Of a stretch of DNA of 60,000 bases, positions 9,948-19,825 are shown piece after piece. The DNA is from Symsagittifera roscoffensis. Its lineage: Eukaryota > Xenacoelomorpha > Acoela > Convolutidae. The DNA is taken from assembly GCF_963678635.1 (NCBI RefSeq), contig NC_087065.1:16104572-16164571 (forward strand), read 5' to 3'. Below the pieces are notes generated by a model, which saw only the letters and a program-made list of their open reading frames with translations, did not search any database and was not told the DNA's origin. The stretch's first letter is position 1; every line of letters begins with the position of its first letter. The position numbers and the translations under genes were made by a program.

Positions 9948-10402
9948 TCAAGCTTCTTTAGGCAACTCTCCAACTCTTTCGTGGTCTCCAGAGCTATCCA
10001 CCAAGGCCGAGCGGTGATTCTCGTCGCATTTCTCTCGAGAGGGTCGCACGACACTCGCTTCCCAATGGCCTGGTGTTGCGTCGAAAGCCACTCCTTGCGG
10101 ATGTCCACTTCCCACGTTTGTCCACTAGTCGAACCCTTCTTCGCGTTTGCATGTTGGGGTTTGAAGTCATCCCCCGTTCCCGGAGTCTTCGAGGCTTCCA
10201 TTTCCCGCAGCACCTCGGCCAACCTCCTGGGAGCTGAGCTGCTCTTGTAGGCCGCTGTTTTCCCTCGCGCTAGAACCATGGGAGCTGTCTCTTTTCGATT
10301 CTTCTCTGAAACCGCATCCACCGAAGGACTCGCCTCTTCTGTCTCCCGTTTCCTTTTCCTAGATCTTATTCCTTTACTTGGGGTCGTTGCCACCACCATC
10401 AC
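9884..10402 (-). pseudogene. Basic, low-complexity coding-like fragment in segment D
   Basis: 172 codons open. The N-terminal part is Lys/Arg-rich (RSRKRKRETEE), followed by the peptide from the 191 bp repeat (RRLAEVLREMEASKTPGTG) and a region with RPWWIALETTKELESCLKK. The basic-acidic pattern would fit a linker or nucleic-acid-binding tail. I recognise no family. It overlaps the neighbouring frame at 10399-10402, so a frameshift probably joins the two. Confidence 0.4.
10081..10271. repeat. 191-bp direct repeat inside segment D, second copy
   Basis: Second copy of the repeat at 9411-9601, 670 bp downstream. The intervening DNA is the coding-like fragment, so this is a tandem duplication of D material and not two independent insertions. 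Confidence 0.85.
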
Positions 10403-10771
10403 TGACTCGACTTCTTTGTCCAGGTCCCTCCTTTCCGACTCTTGCCTCCCCTTTCTCTAGCTTTAAGAATATTAGTATATTTAACCATATTACTGGTCTT
10501 ACTTTTATCATCTACTTCGACACTTCTTCTTTTATCATCCGTTTTTTTGTTTAGAGTAGAGCTACTTTTACATGGGTTGGCCCCGGTGTCCTGCTTCTGC
10601 TTCCTTAGGCCAATCATCTTCTCGAGCAGCCCTTTTCTCACTTTCTCGTCCAGTCCATCGCCGATTAGGACTGGCTCTCCAATTTTCACTACCGTGCTCC
10701 ACAGTTCTTCCTTGAAGTCGTCTACTTTAACTTTGTCTTCCACCCTCTGTTTGAACTCGCTCAGCAAACTT
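10399..10771 (-). pseudogene. Lys/Glu-rich fragment at the right edge of segment D
   Basis: The minus frame is open from 10771 to 10399, with SEFKQRVEDKVKVDDFKEELW, GEPVLIGDGLDEKVRKGLL and a Lys-rich C-terminus. The frame appears longer (to 10863) only because it runs on through antisense ORF2 DNA beyond the insert edge. The family is not recognised. It is probably part of the same diverged ORF2 as the rest of segment D. Confidence 0.35.
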
Positions 10772-12125
10772 TGTTGTTTGCAAAGATATCGAAGCCAGAA
10801 ATGACGGTCGTCAACTTCAACGATCATTTCCGTGATTGTATGGGAGAAGTGGAGAGAGGGCACATTGAAGTATTTCCGAAGCTCTGGAATCTAAGGCCCT
10901 ATGACAAGACAAATGGTGAGATCACAAGAATTCCTCGACTCACTACAGCATACCACAAGGTGAGAGAAGAGACGAAAGGCTGGGGTGATTATAAGAAGCT
11001 GCCAGAGGAGATCCATGAATTCCCTCTGATAAGAAGGATGTTGCTCGGAGCAGTCTCACTAGTGCAAGCTCCTAGGCTGAGAGCGTTTGAGACCAATGAA
11101 AAGAGGGTAGCGAATTTCGCGGAAACGATGGATCCGTGTTTTGAGGGCAGAAATGCCGCAGTGTTACAGTACACGCGATTTGCTTACACGGATCAAGCGA
11201 CGAGATGGCGAATAAGCAATGCCGCGACTCCGAAGCCTGGAGCATTTGACAAGGAATGGGCAGAACTGAATATGGCGCCTATGAGGATGAGAGGTAGAGC
11301 TGAATTGCCTGAGGCCTCCCTAAATTTGATGAGTGTGAAGCCGGAGTTAACGGCGGGAGGAACACAACAGACGAGAACCTTCCTGGCACCCTTCGGCTAT
11401 GAGGAGATCAAAATAGTCTATGGAGAGAAGGAAGATCAATCAGCCGGCAGGCTAATCATACCGAAATTTCCGGAAGGTGCCAGAACTAAAGAGCAAGGGC
11501 CCTCAAATTCGAAAAATACATCAGAAGGAGATGACGGGCAGGGAGGAAGCCGTCGATCGGAAGAAACTATGCAACAGGTTCCCGATCAAACTGAGAAGGA
11601 AGACGATAAGGCATGGACAGGAGGAATATCCAGCCTAGATTTCAATTTCCTCGGTGAATTTGAAAACAACTCAGACGCGTTGGAAGCGACTGATCCAGCA
11701 AACGAAGGTACTTCGACAGTGGAACCTCCGTCGGCTTTTGTGGAAATGAACCGGGATTTGCCGGAGAGCAGCTCTCCGGGCAATTATAAAGACAGCGACC
11801 AAAGACTCCTCAAGGAATCACCAGGGAGAAGGAGGACAGAAGGCGCTGCCAGAGTACCCTTTTTGGGAACGCTACCCAAAGAAGAGTGGGAGGTGCATCG
11901 CCGAGACCATGAAAAATGGACGGGATGTAGATTGGACAGACTGGCCTTCATGGAAGAAGTCTGGACAGTAGTTCAGAGCTACGGAACCCAGTCCATTTTG
12001 AAAGTAGGTCTCAACCGACCACTAATGCGGGAAGTCCTTGACAAACTCGACGAGTGTGAAAGGAGGTTGAGTGAGTTGTTGATCGACTCAGCCACTGACG
12101 AAAGTGAGGCAAACTCTCCTATCAA
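10772..12125 (+). pseudogene. ORF2 C-half fragment, copy E (long open frame)
   Basis: Matches 17655-19005 of copy F at very high identity and stays open for almost its whole length as part of a 458-codon frame (10771-12147). Unlike copy A it has no stop at the position equivalent to 973, and it reads Trp where A has TAG at 1468. It also reads Gln-Ser and Pro-Leu where F has TAG (18869) and TGA near 18895, so it is the best-preserved copy of this stretch. The content is a region with RPYDKTNGEITRIPRLTTAY, a conserved GRAELPEASL, then a Glu/Ser/Asp-rich low-complexity section. Function unknown. It ends at a complex junction with ORF1-tail DNA at 12109-12190. Confidence 0.75.
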
Positions 12126-12190
12126 CAGCAAACTCTCCTATTTGTAGTGGACAGGGAACTCCAGCAAACTCCCTATTTGTAGTGGACAGG
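12109..12190. repeat. Complex junction with iterated short repeats
   Basis: GCAAACTCTCCT occurs at 12109-12120 and 12128-12139, and as GCAAACTCCCT at 12164-12174. ATTTGTAGTGGACAGG occurs at 12140-12155 and 12175-12190. A 28-nt block (12128-12155) is thus repeated as 27 nt (12164-12190), and joins the end of an ORF2 fragment to the ORF1 tail. The pattern looks like repeated short template switches. Confidence 0.85.
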
Positions 12191-12810
12191 ATAGATCTAA
12201 AGAAGATAGTGGAAGAAGTAGTAGGTCTAGAAGGTATAACTGTGTCACAGAACATTGACATAGTCGATGATCACGACGAGGAATGGATCGAGGACCGGTC
12301 GAAACCCGAGGTAGAATTCGACGACGAGCGACAGTATGCCTACGCAAAAGAGTTGACGAATCTGCGTGTCTTGGAGTGGTTGAACGAAATGACGTCGGAC
12401 CCAAAGTAGACCAGTGTCACAATTCAAGATGTAGATCGTGAAAGCATGAAATACAGGAAAACCGAACGAGAAGATCCTTCCAGGGCAGCTCAGAAAGGGC
12501 GACTACTCATTCCGGCTTCCAACCTCGACTTGATATCCGGTATGCGATCGACGGGGACGTCGATGGATAATTTTTGTCCGGGGAGTGGGGATAGGACTTA
12601 CCCACACTGAAAATTTATCTTAAAAAAATTAAGAAAAGCAAGAGAGACAGGAGATTTAGAGGCGGAAACAGGCGAGGGCCCTAAGAGACCGGACATAGGG
12701 AGGGTAGTTGAGTCATATTTTAACTTACCAAATGAATATTCAAGTAGCATAATACTAACAGATAGCGATTTCATACTCACAAATAGAACATTTGCGCAAT
12801 CACAGCTGAC
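12174..12810 (+). pseudogene. ORF1 charged tail, copy F
   Basis: Homologous to 4841-5482. The open part ends at a TAG (12407-12409, GAG in copy C). TTGTCCGGGGAG lies at 12574-12585. An extra AA in the run before it (GGATAATTTTTG) shifts the frame. Further on, a 4-base loss in TTTGCGCAATC (near 12796) separates the tail from the macro domain frame. Originally it was probably continuous with both integrase and the macro domain. Confidence 0.6.
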
Positions 12811-13191
12811 ATGAGTTTTAAGACAGCGTTAGCAGCAGATTTTAAGAGAGAATATGAAAACATAGAATTCCTTTGGAAGCAAAGACCAGGAATAGGGGGC
12901 GTAGCAGCCTTGCCTCCGGTGGCATCACAGATACCGGGAAAGTATTTATGCTTCTTGGTGACGAGGGCGACGGAGAAGCGGCACGTGGACCCGGAAAAAC
13001 TAGTCTTGTCTTTGACAAGATTGAGAGACTTCCTCTTGGAAAGGAAAGTGAAGGAGCTTTTGCTTCCAGTGTACGGTCCGAACAGAGGACGACTGCATCC
13101 ACGGGAGCTATACGCGCTGATACACGTAAGCTTCTCTGATACTAATATACAAGTATACTTGCATAAGAAATTTTACTTAAGTATAGGCTGA
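12811..13191 (+). CDS. Macro domain (Poa1/Appr-1''-p-like), open copy F
   Basis: A 126-codon frame with the same order as 5483-5863: ADFKREY helix, GIGGVAALPP loop, KYLCFLVTRAT strand, LVLSLTRLRDFLLE helix, KELLLPVYG strand, and a terminal strand ending in VYLHKK. It differs from copy C at scattered residues, mostly conservative, but the strand reads VYGPN where the other copies have VYDPN. Predicted role: binding ADP-ribose or a related ligand, as domains of this family do; whether it hydrolyses anything cannot be told. It sits at the C-terminal end of ORF1, 417 bp before the ORF2 ATG. Its N-terminal strands lie upstream of a 4-base deletion, so the frame is a truncated domain. Confidence 0.65.
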   Translation: MSFKTALAADFKREYENIEFLWKQRPGIGGVAALPPVASQIPGKYLCFLVTRATEKRHVDPEKLVLSLTRLRDFLLERKVKELLLPVYGPNRGRLHPRELYALIHVSFSDTNIQVYLHKKFYLSIG

Positions 13192-13346
13192 GTTCAGGTG
13201 GCATACAAGAGGGTGTCAGACAAAAAATGTGTAGTGTGTGATACGTGTGTTATGTTATGTTATGTGTTATGTTATTATGACATAAGGGTAAGAAGAAGTA
13301 GTGAACATGAACAACTGAATGACAGTCTTAGGAATAGATCCACAGT

Positions 13347-13359
13347 TTGGACCGTCCAA
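13347..13359. promoter_or_regulatory. Perfect dyad TTGGAC-C-GTCCAA, copy F
   Basis: Same dyad as at 3867, 6019 and 35513. It lies 249 bp before the ORF2 ATG, the same distance as in copy B. Confidence 0.45.
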
Positions 13360-13400
13360 TGTTAGTTCGAATTCTAGAATTCTAGAGACTGAATGATTTT

Positions 13401-13433
13401 AATAAATTTTAGAGACTGATTGATTTTAATAAA
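13401..13433 (+). terminator. Two AATAAA signals after macro ORF, copy F
   Basis: AATAAA at 13401-13406 and 13428-13433, in the same doubled repeat as copy B. Confidence 0.35.
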
Positions 13434-13607
13434 TTCGACGATCAAAATCTTTTTTTTCCGACTGTTTTGAATAAATTTCATTACAAAACTAGTGTAAAAT
13501 TGACAAATGTGATATTCGTTACCTCTTTTCTCGATCCTGATTGATCATTTAATCACTCACTTGAGTTCAAATCGTTGAATCAATAATCAAGTCAAACCCG
13601 AAAGAGA

Positions 13608-15406
13608 ATGGATAATTTCAACTGGGATGAATTGATGACTTGGCGAACGAGCCTGGATTAGGAAGTTCGAGGACCTACCAACCAGGTGAGATGCCCTTGC
13701 CCACCAAGCCTAAGCCTGGACTGATAAAAATGCATCAGGAAATGAACAGCGAGGCTGCCTCGTCTAGTTCACCACTGAGAGTAGCTGTGCCACCAAAGAG
13801 GGCGAGAGTAGAAGAGGAGGTTCAAATAAACCAAACCATGCAAGATCTAGATGGGATGAAAGACGAGCTGGAGACGACTAGAAAGGAGCTGGACGGGATG
13901 ACCAAGACCATGCTCACTATAGAAGAAGATAGGGATATGTGGAGGAAGTTGTTTGAAGACTGCAACATGAAGCAGGGTGAGGAGATAGAGTGCTTTAGGC
14001 GAGAAAACAAGCAGCGATCGGAGCGTCTGTCGTTAACGGCAGCCGTGGAAAAAGTGATACCTACAAGGGATATTCCTCGGGGGCAGTCCCCGATGGAACT
14101 CTTGACGCCTCGAGAAATGAGTCAGACGACAGAAGCGCGACTCCCGGTTGCAACTGGTCGAGTGACAATCCCGGACCCGAGTGATACCTTAGGTGACCCA
14201 GTCGTGGAACAGACGATGAGGAAGCTGATAGAGACAGCTGGACGACTAGTGGCCAACAGGAATGCGCCAGGTTCCGGGGTGACTGCAGCCTATGGAACAA
14301 TCGACGACACGGGCAGAGTACAACTCTCCCAAGACGCGATGACCAAAGAGGGAGTTAGCGATAAAACGTTACAAACGAGGAGCTCTAGGATCCCAGACGG
14401 GAAAATCCGAAGGATGCCGGCGAAGAAAGTGTCCCGAGTGATTGATGTACAAAAGAACAATCAGTTGAAGTATAACTTCACAGGAGTTCCGGATACGGAT
14501 CCGAGAGCCTGCTTCAATCGAGCGACCTGGAACCCAGCAGTAAACCTGCAACAACCGCCACTTGGGACATCACATCTGATACTTGGGGACAGCTTGGTCA
14601 GAGTGCTCCAAAATTTGAGGACTTCATGGATCACCACGGTGTTGGCGTTTGGAGGCGCAACAATAGGCCAGTTATTTCGGATGGTGGAGCTGATGAACCC
14701 AGGGAGAATCCCTCTAGTAATGATGCTAGTAGGGACAAACAACATCTCGAGAAGCTCAGATGAGGAAGAGGCACTATGGGAATCGATGATGGTGTGCCTA
14801 TTTACTACTCTCTGGCAGAAGTTCAACTGCGCTGTACTGACCGTCTGCACTGTACCAAAGAGCACGAAGATGTTGACAGCAGCAGGGAGGAGACATAATG
14901 GAGGAGCAATCAGGTGGAACAACATCCTGAGGAATGTTGCGAGTCGGAATGCTGGACGGATGATCCTTATGGATATTGAACATGAGCTGAGAGCTATGGA
15001 TCAGGCCAGACTTACTACTGACGGCATCCACTTTGACAGCATCGAGGGACAAGCTTGGTTGAACAGAGTCTTCCAAGAGCGACTAGATGAAATGGAAGTA
15101 GAACTCTTTGATACGGGAGTGCTCAAGAAGGAAGAGATATCGAATACACCGGCAATTTCAACATTTGTGCCTCCTAACTTAGAAACACATCTGGAAGTGG
15201 TCCCAGCCATGACTATCTATAGGCCGCAAAGCTCTAGCGAACCCAGGCAAAGAACGGAGGTACAAGATCGATTGGGGGAAGCGCCTTTGAGAAGAACCAT
15301 CAATCCTAGACGAAGACTAGGGCCTGTCAACCCGACAGCGGAAAAGACCAGTACCTCTAGATCGGATACGAGATCAGAGACGACGAGCACCAGTCGAGAG
15401 GAGTGA
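13608..15406 (+). CDS. ORF2 N-terminal third, copy F: NLS, coiled coil, SGNH hydrolase
   Basis: The ORF2 ATG is at 13608. A 257-bp deletion right after it (TGATG/TGACTTGG) shifts the frame, so the open part is 13640-15406 (588 codons). Counting from 13640: PPKRARV at about 51-57 (NLS-like); heptad coiled coil about 64-135; Ser/Thr/Pro linker; SGNH/GDSL hydrolase about 308-480 with block I LGDSLVRVL (Ser 318), block II FGGATI, block III VGTNNIS (Asn 367) and block V DGIHFD (Asp 461, His 464). All catalytic residues of the SGNH family (esterases, acyl- and acetylhydrolases) are present. The C-terminal part is Ser/Arg-rich. The frame stops at TGA 15404-15406, where the right element reads Arg and continues. 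The substrate cannot be inferred. Confidence 0.75.
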
Positions 15407-16618
15407 CGCCCAAACAAGAGCTCTCTGATGTGGTCGAGGCCCATACCTTCTCCCTGGCACATATATAATGATGATCTGATGAAACTGAATCTTCAGACGG
15501 TGAGCTTTGCAGCAGATGCCATGAGGATGTTGAATGGAGCGAGGTTATCTGTCAGCGGACTGTACTCGATAACAGGAGTAGACTGGTTGATAGCTGCTGG
15601 CATAAATTTCAGCTCTACAACTGCCGTGAGGTTTGCCGACCTAGAGGGACTGCCCTCGAACAATACAATGGGTCCAGTGAACGCAAGACCGTTACAAGAC
15701 GTGAAACTGAATCAAGATGAAGGGAATTGAGAAGAGAGACACGGAAAATTCCTGACGACGAGGGCGCCAATTGGACAACATGTGAAGATGTTCAGGCAGG
15801 TGAAAGCACCCCCAGGCCATGTGAAAGAAAGAGCGTATCCGAAACAAGTGAATCAGGAAGTTGATGTTCAGAGATACGGTGGGTTGCAGGCGATAAAGAA
15901 AGATGAGACCATTTTTGCTGCATACGACAAGGCAGAAATGAGGAAGGCCAAGATCATGATAGTCGCGAATTCAGACTTCGTATACACCTCCAAGTCTCTG
16001 TTTTGGCCTGATGTAACAATGTTGGCAGCGGTCGACCTTGGACCTAAGACAAGCCGTGTCGATGGCGATCGGAGTGCAAAGGCAGACAGATATGAACCCA
16101 ATCACAATTGTGTTCGCTGGCATCAATGACCATCTTCACAGCAGAGGTTTCCTGAGCAGACTCAGAGAGCCTACGGCAGCCGAAGCCGCTGTATGGCCAG
16201 CAATAAAAGATATCCTCGAGTCAATGGGTGAAGTAGTGGATACCCTGAAAGAAGGTTTCTTCCCCAAGAAAACACCGAGAGCCGTGTTCGCGCTGTCTCC
16301 GGGGTATGCACGTCTCCCGGATGGACAAAAGTTCGTGTATGCGATTGTGGCTTTGCTCTCGGAAGGGAAATATGATCTGATCATATCGGCTCCAAATCGC
16401 GAGATAGAAATATAGAATCTGAGACCACTCAGGGCTGAACTACCTGCGTTGTGGTCGGATATCTCGAATGCGATGAGAGGATTCAAGGCCCATTCACTAC
16501 ACATGCTAGTGTTGGACGAAGTGCTGGGTTTGGAACTGTCCAACTTCAGTCGACAGCTCAAATTGAAGCCAGGAATAGATGACGACCATCGAGTAAACGT
16601 GGCGATGTCGAATGATTT
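15407..16618 (+). pseudogene. ORF2 second SGNH-like region, copy F (stops and two frameshifts)
   Basis: Same frame as the preceding segment, with a second in-frame TGA at 15728-15730 (CGA in the right element). An extra T near 16038 moves the frame, and a lost base near 16622 restores it. A TAG at 16413-16415 lies between. Motifs: IMIVANSDFV (about 15955), VFAGINDHL in the shifted frame (about 16110) and GIDDDHRV (about 16575). These align with ANS537, GIND586-589 and D739-H742 of the intact frame at 31713-34280. In this copy the domain is destroyed. Confidence 0.65.
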
Positions 16619-18871
16619 ATGGTCCGAAGAATAGACATAAAGGAGGAAGGGGAGAGAAGAAAGAACTCCAAGGATACCAGAGCTCACTTAGAAGCGATGG
16701 TTTTGAGAACCAAGCCAGAGGCTAACCAGTGGCTACACCTAACTCCTCGAGTAGCGGCATTGGGCGCGGATGCTTTTGAGCAAGGCCCAGTGATGATCAG
16801 GAAGATCCATGCCTACCTAGTGAAGGAGGTGAACCTGGCCGAAAATGCTGAGGAAAAGGCAGCCGAGTTTGTAAACAGAGTGTGCCAAGTTACGCTGGAA
16901 ACTTTCTGGACTCAGAAGGTGAAGGGGGAAGAAGGCTTTGAACGGACTGATAGCATGCTGGAAGGGCTGGGAGCCGGATGGACCGCGTCTTCCTTGGCAA
17001 CAGTCTACCCAAAACTCTCTCGATATTTGAAGAAAGAATTCCTCCAAGCAGTAGTGGAAGTATCAATCGTTGAAATACTAGCCTTGTTTGTGAGGTTTGG
17101 GGCAGAAAATTTCGTAAAAGGACCGGTTGTGCTGCTCACCGAAGGAATTCCAAACCTGCGATTAGATGGAATTCTAACGTTAATTGCAATAACGCATGGA
17201 AACTCGGGAGGGCTGATGAATTTGACGCGCTACCCAGAGCAGATGAGAGAGAATGCGAAGAAATTCGACGTGAAGAAAGCCACGGATTCTTGGAACAAGA
17301 TAAGAGATTTGAGACATACTCTTATCCAGTATCTCCTGCAGCAGAATCGCTTTGGAACAGGAGAGGATGAGAAGATTGAGAGGGAGGAAGACGTGAGTCG
17401 ACATGTCGGGGGCATGCCCCTGCTAACTGATCTAAGCTTGGCTATGAGGACCGATACCTTAGCGTTGTTCAGAGGAGCCACGGAGTTTGTGACGGTAATC
17501 TATGGACCAGCAGTCACGTTTGCGTTCCCTGATGTTAAGGTGGAAGCATACAGGAGGTCGGTGCTGCACCTGAACCTCATATCAGCAGTGGACGGGAGTG
17601 TGCTGAACTGGTGTGAGCAGCACGTATTGCGAGAACTCATGAGCGAAGATCTGTTGTTTGTAAAGATATCGAAGCCAGAAATGACGATCGTCAACTTCGA
17701 CGATCACTTCCGTGATCGTATGGGAGAAGTGGAGAGAGGGCACATTGAAGTATTTCCGGAGCTCTGGAATCTAAGGCCCTATGACAAGACAAATGGTGAG
17801 ATCACAAGAATTCCTCGACTCACTACAGCATACCACAAGGTGAGAGAAGAGACGAAAGGCTGGGGTGATTATAAGAAGCTGCCAGAGGAGATCCATGAAC
17901 TCCCTCTGATAAGAAGGATGTTGCTCGGAGCAGTCTCACTAGTGCAAGCTCCTAGGCTGAGAGCGTTTGAGACCAACGAAAAGAGGGTAGCGAATTTCGC
18001 GGAAACTATGGATCCGTGTTTTGAGGGCAGAAATGCCGCAGTGTTACAGTACACGCGATTTGCTTACACGGATCAAGCGACGAGATGGCGAATAAGCAAT
18101 GCCGCGACTCCGAAGCCTGGAGCATTTGACAAGGAATGGGCAGAACTGAATTTGGCGCCTATGAGGATGAGAGGTAGAGCTGAATTGCCTGAGGCCTCCC
18201 TAATTTTGACGAGTGTGAAGCCGGAGTTAACGGCGGGAGGAACACAACAGACGAGAACCTTCCTGGCACCCTTCGGCTATGAGGAGATCAAAATAGTCTA
18301 TGGAGAGGAGGAAGATCAATCAGCCGGCAGGCTAATCATACCGAAATTTCCGGAAGGGGCCAGAACTGAAGAGCAAGGGCCCTCAAATTCGAAAAATACA
18401 TCAGAAGGAGATGACGGGCAGGGAGGAAGCCGTCGATCGGAAGAAACTATGCAACAGGTTCCCGATCAAACTGAGAAGGAAGACGATAAGGCATGGACAA
18501 GAGGAATATCCAGCCTAGATTTCAATTTCCTCGGTGAATTTGATAACAACGCAGACGCGTTGGAAGCGACTGATCCAGCAAACGAAGGTACTTCGACAGT
18601 GGAACCTCCGTCGGCTTTTGTGGAAATGAACCGGGATTTGCGGGAGAGCAGCTCTCCGGGCAATTCTAAAGACAACGACCAAAGACGCCTCAAGGAATCA
18701 CCAGGGAGAAGGAGGACAGAAGGCGCTGCCAGAGTACCCTTCTTTGGAACGCTACCCAAAGAAGAGTGGGAGGTGCATCGCCGAGACCATGAAAATTGGA
18801 CGGGATGTAGATTGGACAGACTGGCCTTCATGGAAGAAGTCTGGACAGTAATTCAGAGCTACGGAACCTAG
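16619..18871 (+). CDS. ORF2 central region, copy F, 750 codons open
   Basis: The longest uninterrupted piece of the left-hand ORF2. It has no recognisable domain. It begins with a Lys/Glu-rich helix, then a largely helical, hydrophobic region (TPRVAALGADAFEQG; YPKLSRYLKKEFLQAVVEVS; LRHTLIQYLLQQNRF). A conserved alpha/beta-looking part follows (TVIYGPAVTFAFPDVKVEAYRR trimmed here to its core VTFAFPDVKVEAY; LISAVDGSVLNWCEQHVLRE). The last third is Glu/Ser-rich low complexity. The right element lacks about 170 bp of the region near 16890-17060, so this is the fuller version. It ends at TAG 18869-18871 where copies A and E read Gln. It could be a structural or polyprotein region of the element; there is no transmembrane segment or signal peptide. 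Confidence 0.6.
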   Translation: MVRRIDIKEEGERRKNSKDTRAHLEAMVLRTKPEANQWLHLTPRVAALGADAFEQGPVMIRKIHAYLVKEVNLAENAEEKAAEFVNRVCQVTLETFWTQKVKGEEGFERTDSMLEGLGAGWTASSLATVYPKLSRYLKKEFLQAVVEVSIVEILALFVRFGAENFVKGPVVLLTEGIPNLRLDGILTLIAITHGNSGGLMNLTRYPEQMRENAKKFDVKKATDSWNKIRDLRHTLIQYLLQQNRFGTGEDEKIEREEDVSRHVGGMPLLTDLSLAMRTDTLALFRGATEFVTVIYGPAVTFAFPDVKVEAYRRSVLHLNLISAVDGSVLNWCEQHVLRELMSEDLLFVKISKPEMTIVNFDDHFRDRMGEVERGHIEVFPELWNLRPYDKTNGEITRIPRLTTAYHKVREETKGWGDYKKLPEEIHELPLIRRMLLGAVSLVQAPRLRAFETNEKRVANFAETMDPCFEGRNAAVLQYTRFAYTDQATRWRISNAATPKPGAFDKEWAELNLAPMRMRGRAELPEASLILTSVKPELTAGGTQQTRTFLAPFGYEEIKIVYGEEEDQSAGRLIIPKFPEGARTEEQGPSNSKNTSEGDDGQGGSRRSEETMQQVPDQTEKEDDKAWTRGISSLDFNFLGEFDNNADALEATDPANEGTSTVEPPSAFVEMNRDLRESSSPGNSKDNDQRRLKESPGRRRTEGAARVPFFGTLPKEEWEVHRRDHENWTGCRLDRLAFMEEVWTVIQSYGT

Positions 18872-19802
18872 TCCATTTTGAAAGTAGGTCTGAACTGACA
18901 ACTAATGCGGGAAGTCCTTGACAAACTCGACGAGTGTGAAGGGAGGTTGAGTGAGTTGTTGATCGAATCAGCCACTGACGAAAGTGTGGCAAACTCTCCT
19001 ATCAAGATGACGCCGCAAGAAGATAAAGGAGAAGTAGTATATCTGTCGAGAACCAGGAAAGGAACGATGCAATCGAAATTGGTGATTGATAAGATCAATG
19101 AAATGAAGATGAATTTGAGCAGCAAAGTGGTATTGAGGAAAGCCGGAAAGACTAACGTGGATTGTGAAATCTCGATAAAAGCTGTCAACTCAGCGAAAAG
19201 AAAACGAGTCGACGAAGCTATGGATTTGGGACAAGGTGATGATCGATTGCCTGGCACAGACAGATGTTGACTGATGTAGCGATGGTGCCACCCATTCTCA
19301 TGGCAGGGATAAAATCAACAGGTTATAAATCCAAACGGAGTGACCGCACTCTGACTGTAGCAACATTGAAATGGAGATACTCAGCCAATGTGCAGAGAGT
19401 ACCATGAAAGACTTTAAACCGTCTCCCATGAACCACGGAAAGGGAGGTGTCATAGGACAACTATTCCCAGTGGAATATAACCAACTGACACTGTCGGAGA
19501 CTGTATCAGTAGATGAACCCGCCGGTAAATACATGGAAATGTTGGAGTACAGAAACTCGGCCAGAGGACACTTAATGGCTCTGGAAGACAAAAGTGCTAT
19601 GGAAGGTTATCTGGAGACCATGATACAAGGCACCACCCTCAAGCAGAAGGCATATGGGACTCTAGCATCGTCTGAGATGCAGGCAGAGACGATCGAGCAG
19701 TTGGTGTGCCTTCCATGGAAAGCAGTAGTGTTACGGTACTTACGGTACTCTAGCATCGTCTGAAATGCAGGCAGAGACGATCGAGCAGTTGGTGAGCCTT
19801 CC
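18872..19802 (+). pseudogene. ORF2, region after residue block MREVLDKLDE, copy F
   Basis: Same frame as before until 19270 after two stops (TAG 18869-18871 and TGA near 18895, the latter CGA in copies A and E). It contains MREVLDKLDECEGRLSELL and a Lys/Asp-rich part (SAKRKRVDEAMDLG), a second basic motif that could serve as an NLS. After 19270 the frame changes. Reading continues in 19371-19763 (EILSQCAESTMKDFKPSPM, then VEYNQLTLSETVSVDEPAG). The end of this part is a local tandem duplication with an adjoining deletion. Confidence 0.6.
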
Positions 19803-19825
19803 ATGGAAAGCAGTAGTGTTACGGT
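19663..19825. repeat. Local tandem duplication of about 80 bp in ORF2
   Basis: CTCTAGCATCGTCTGAGATG and the following 60 bases at 19663-19740 recur from 19751 to 19825, with an extra ACTTACGGT at the seam. Copies A and the right element have one copy and also about 57 bp (with the codons for LIAVPYVRT) that copy F lacks, so duplication and deletion arose at one site. Confidence 0.8.

Larger units (their letters stand above)
9409..10771 (-). mobile_element. Segment D: antisense insert from a diverged relative's ORF2
   Basis: This block interrupts the ORF2 homology: the left flank corresponds to F position 16996 and the right flank to F 17655, so about 660 bp of ORF2 were lost and 1363 bp gained. 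Read on the minus strand it is coding-like throughout. The piece at 9714-9947 resembles the element's own ORF2 near 2440-2530: both have YFE, then MR, LMA or LIA, P, VRT, QL, F and W in the same order and spacing. I infer that D comes from a related but diverged giant element. It contains a 191 bp direct repeat. No target-site duplication is evident. Confidence 0.55.
13192..13607 (+). other. ORF1-ORF2 intergenic region, copy F
   Basis: Noncoding, with the same order of elements as 3714-4127: TATGT microsatellite around 13250-13276, dyad at 13347-13359, doubled GACTGA-TGATTTTAATAAA repeats, T-rich tract, and ORF2 leader. Confidence 0.6.
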
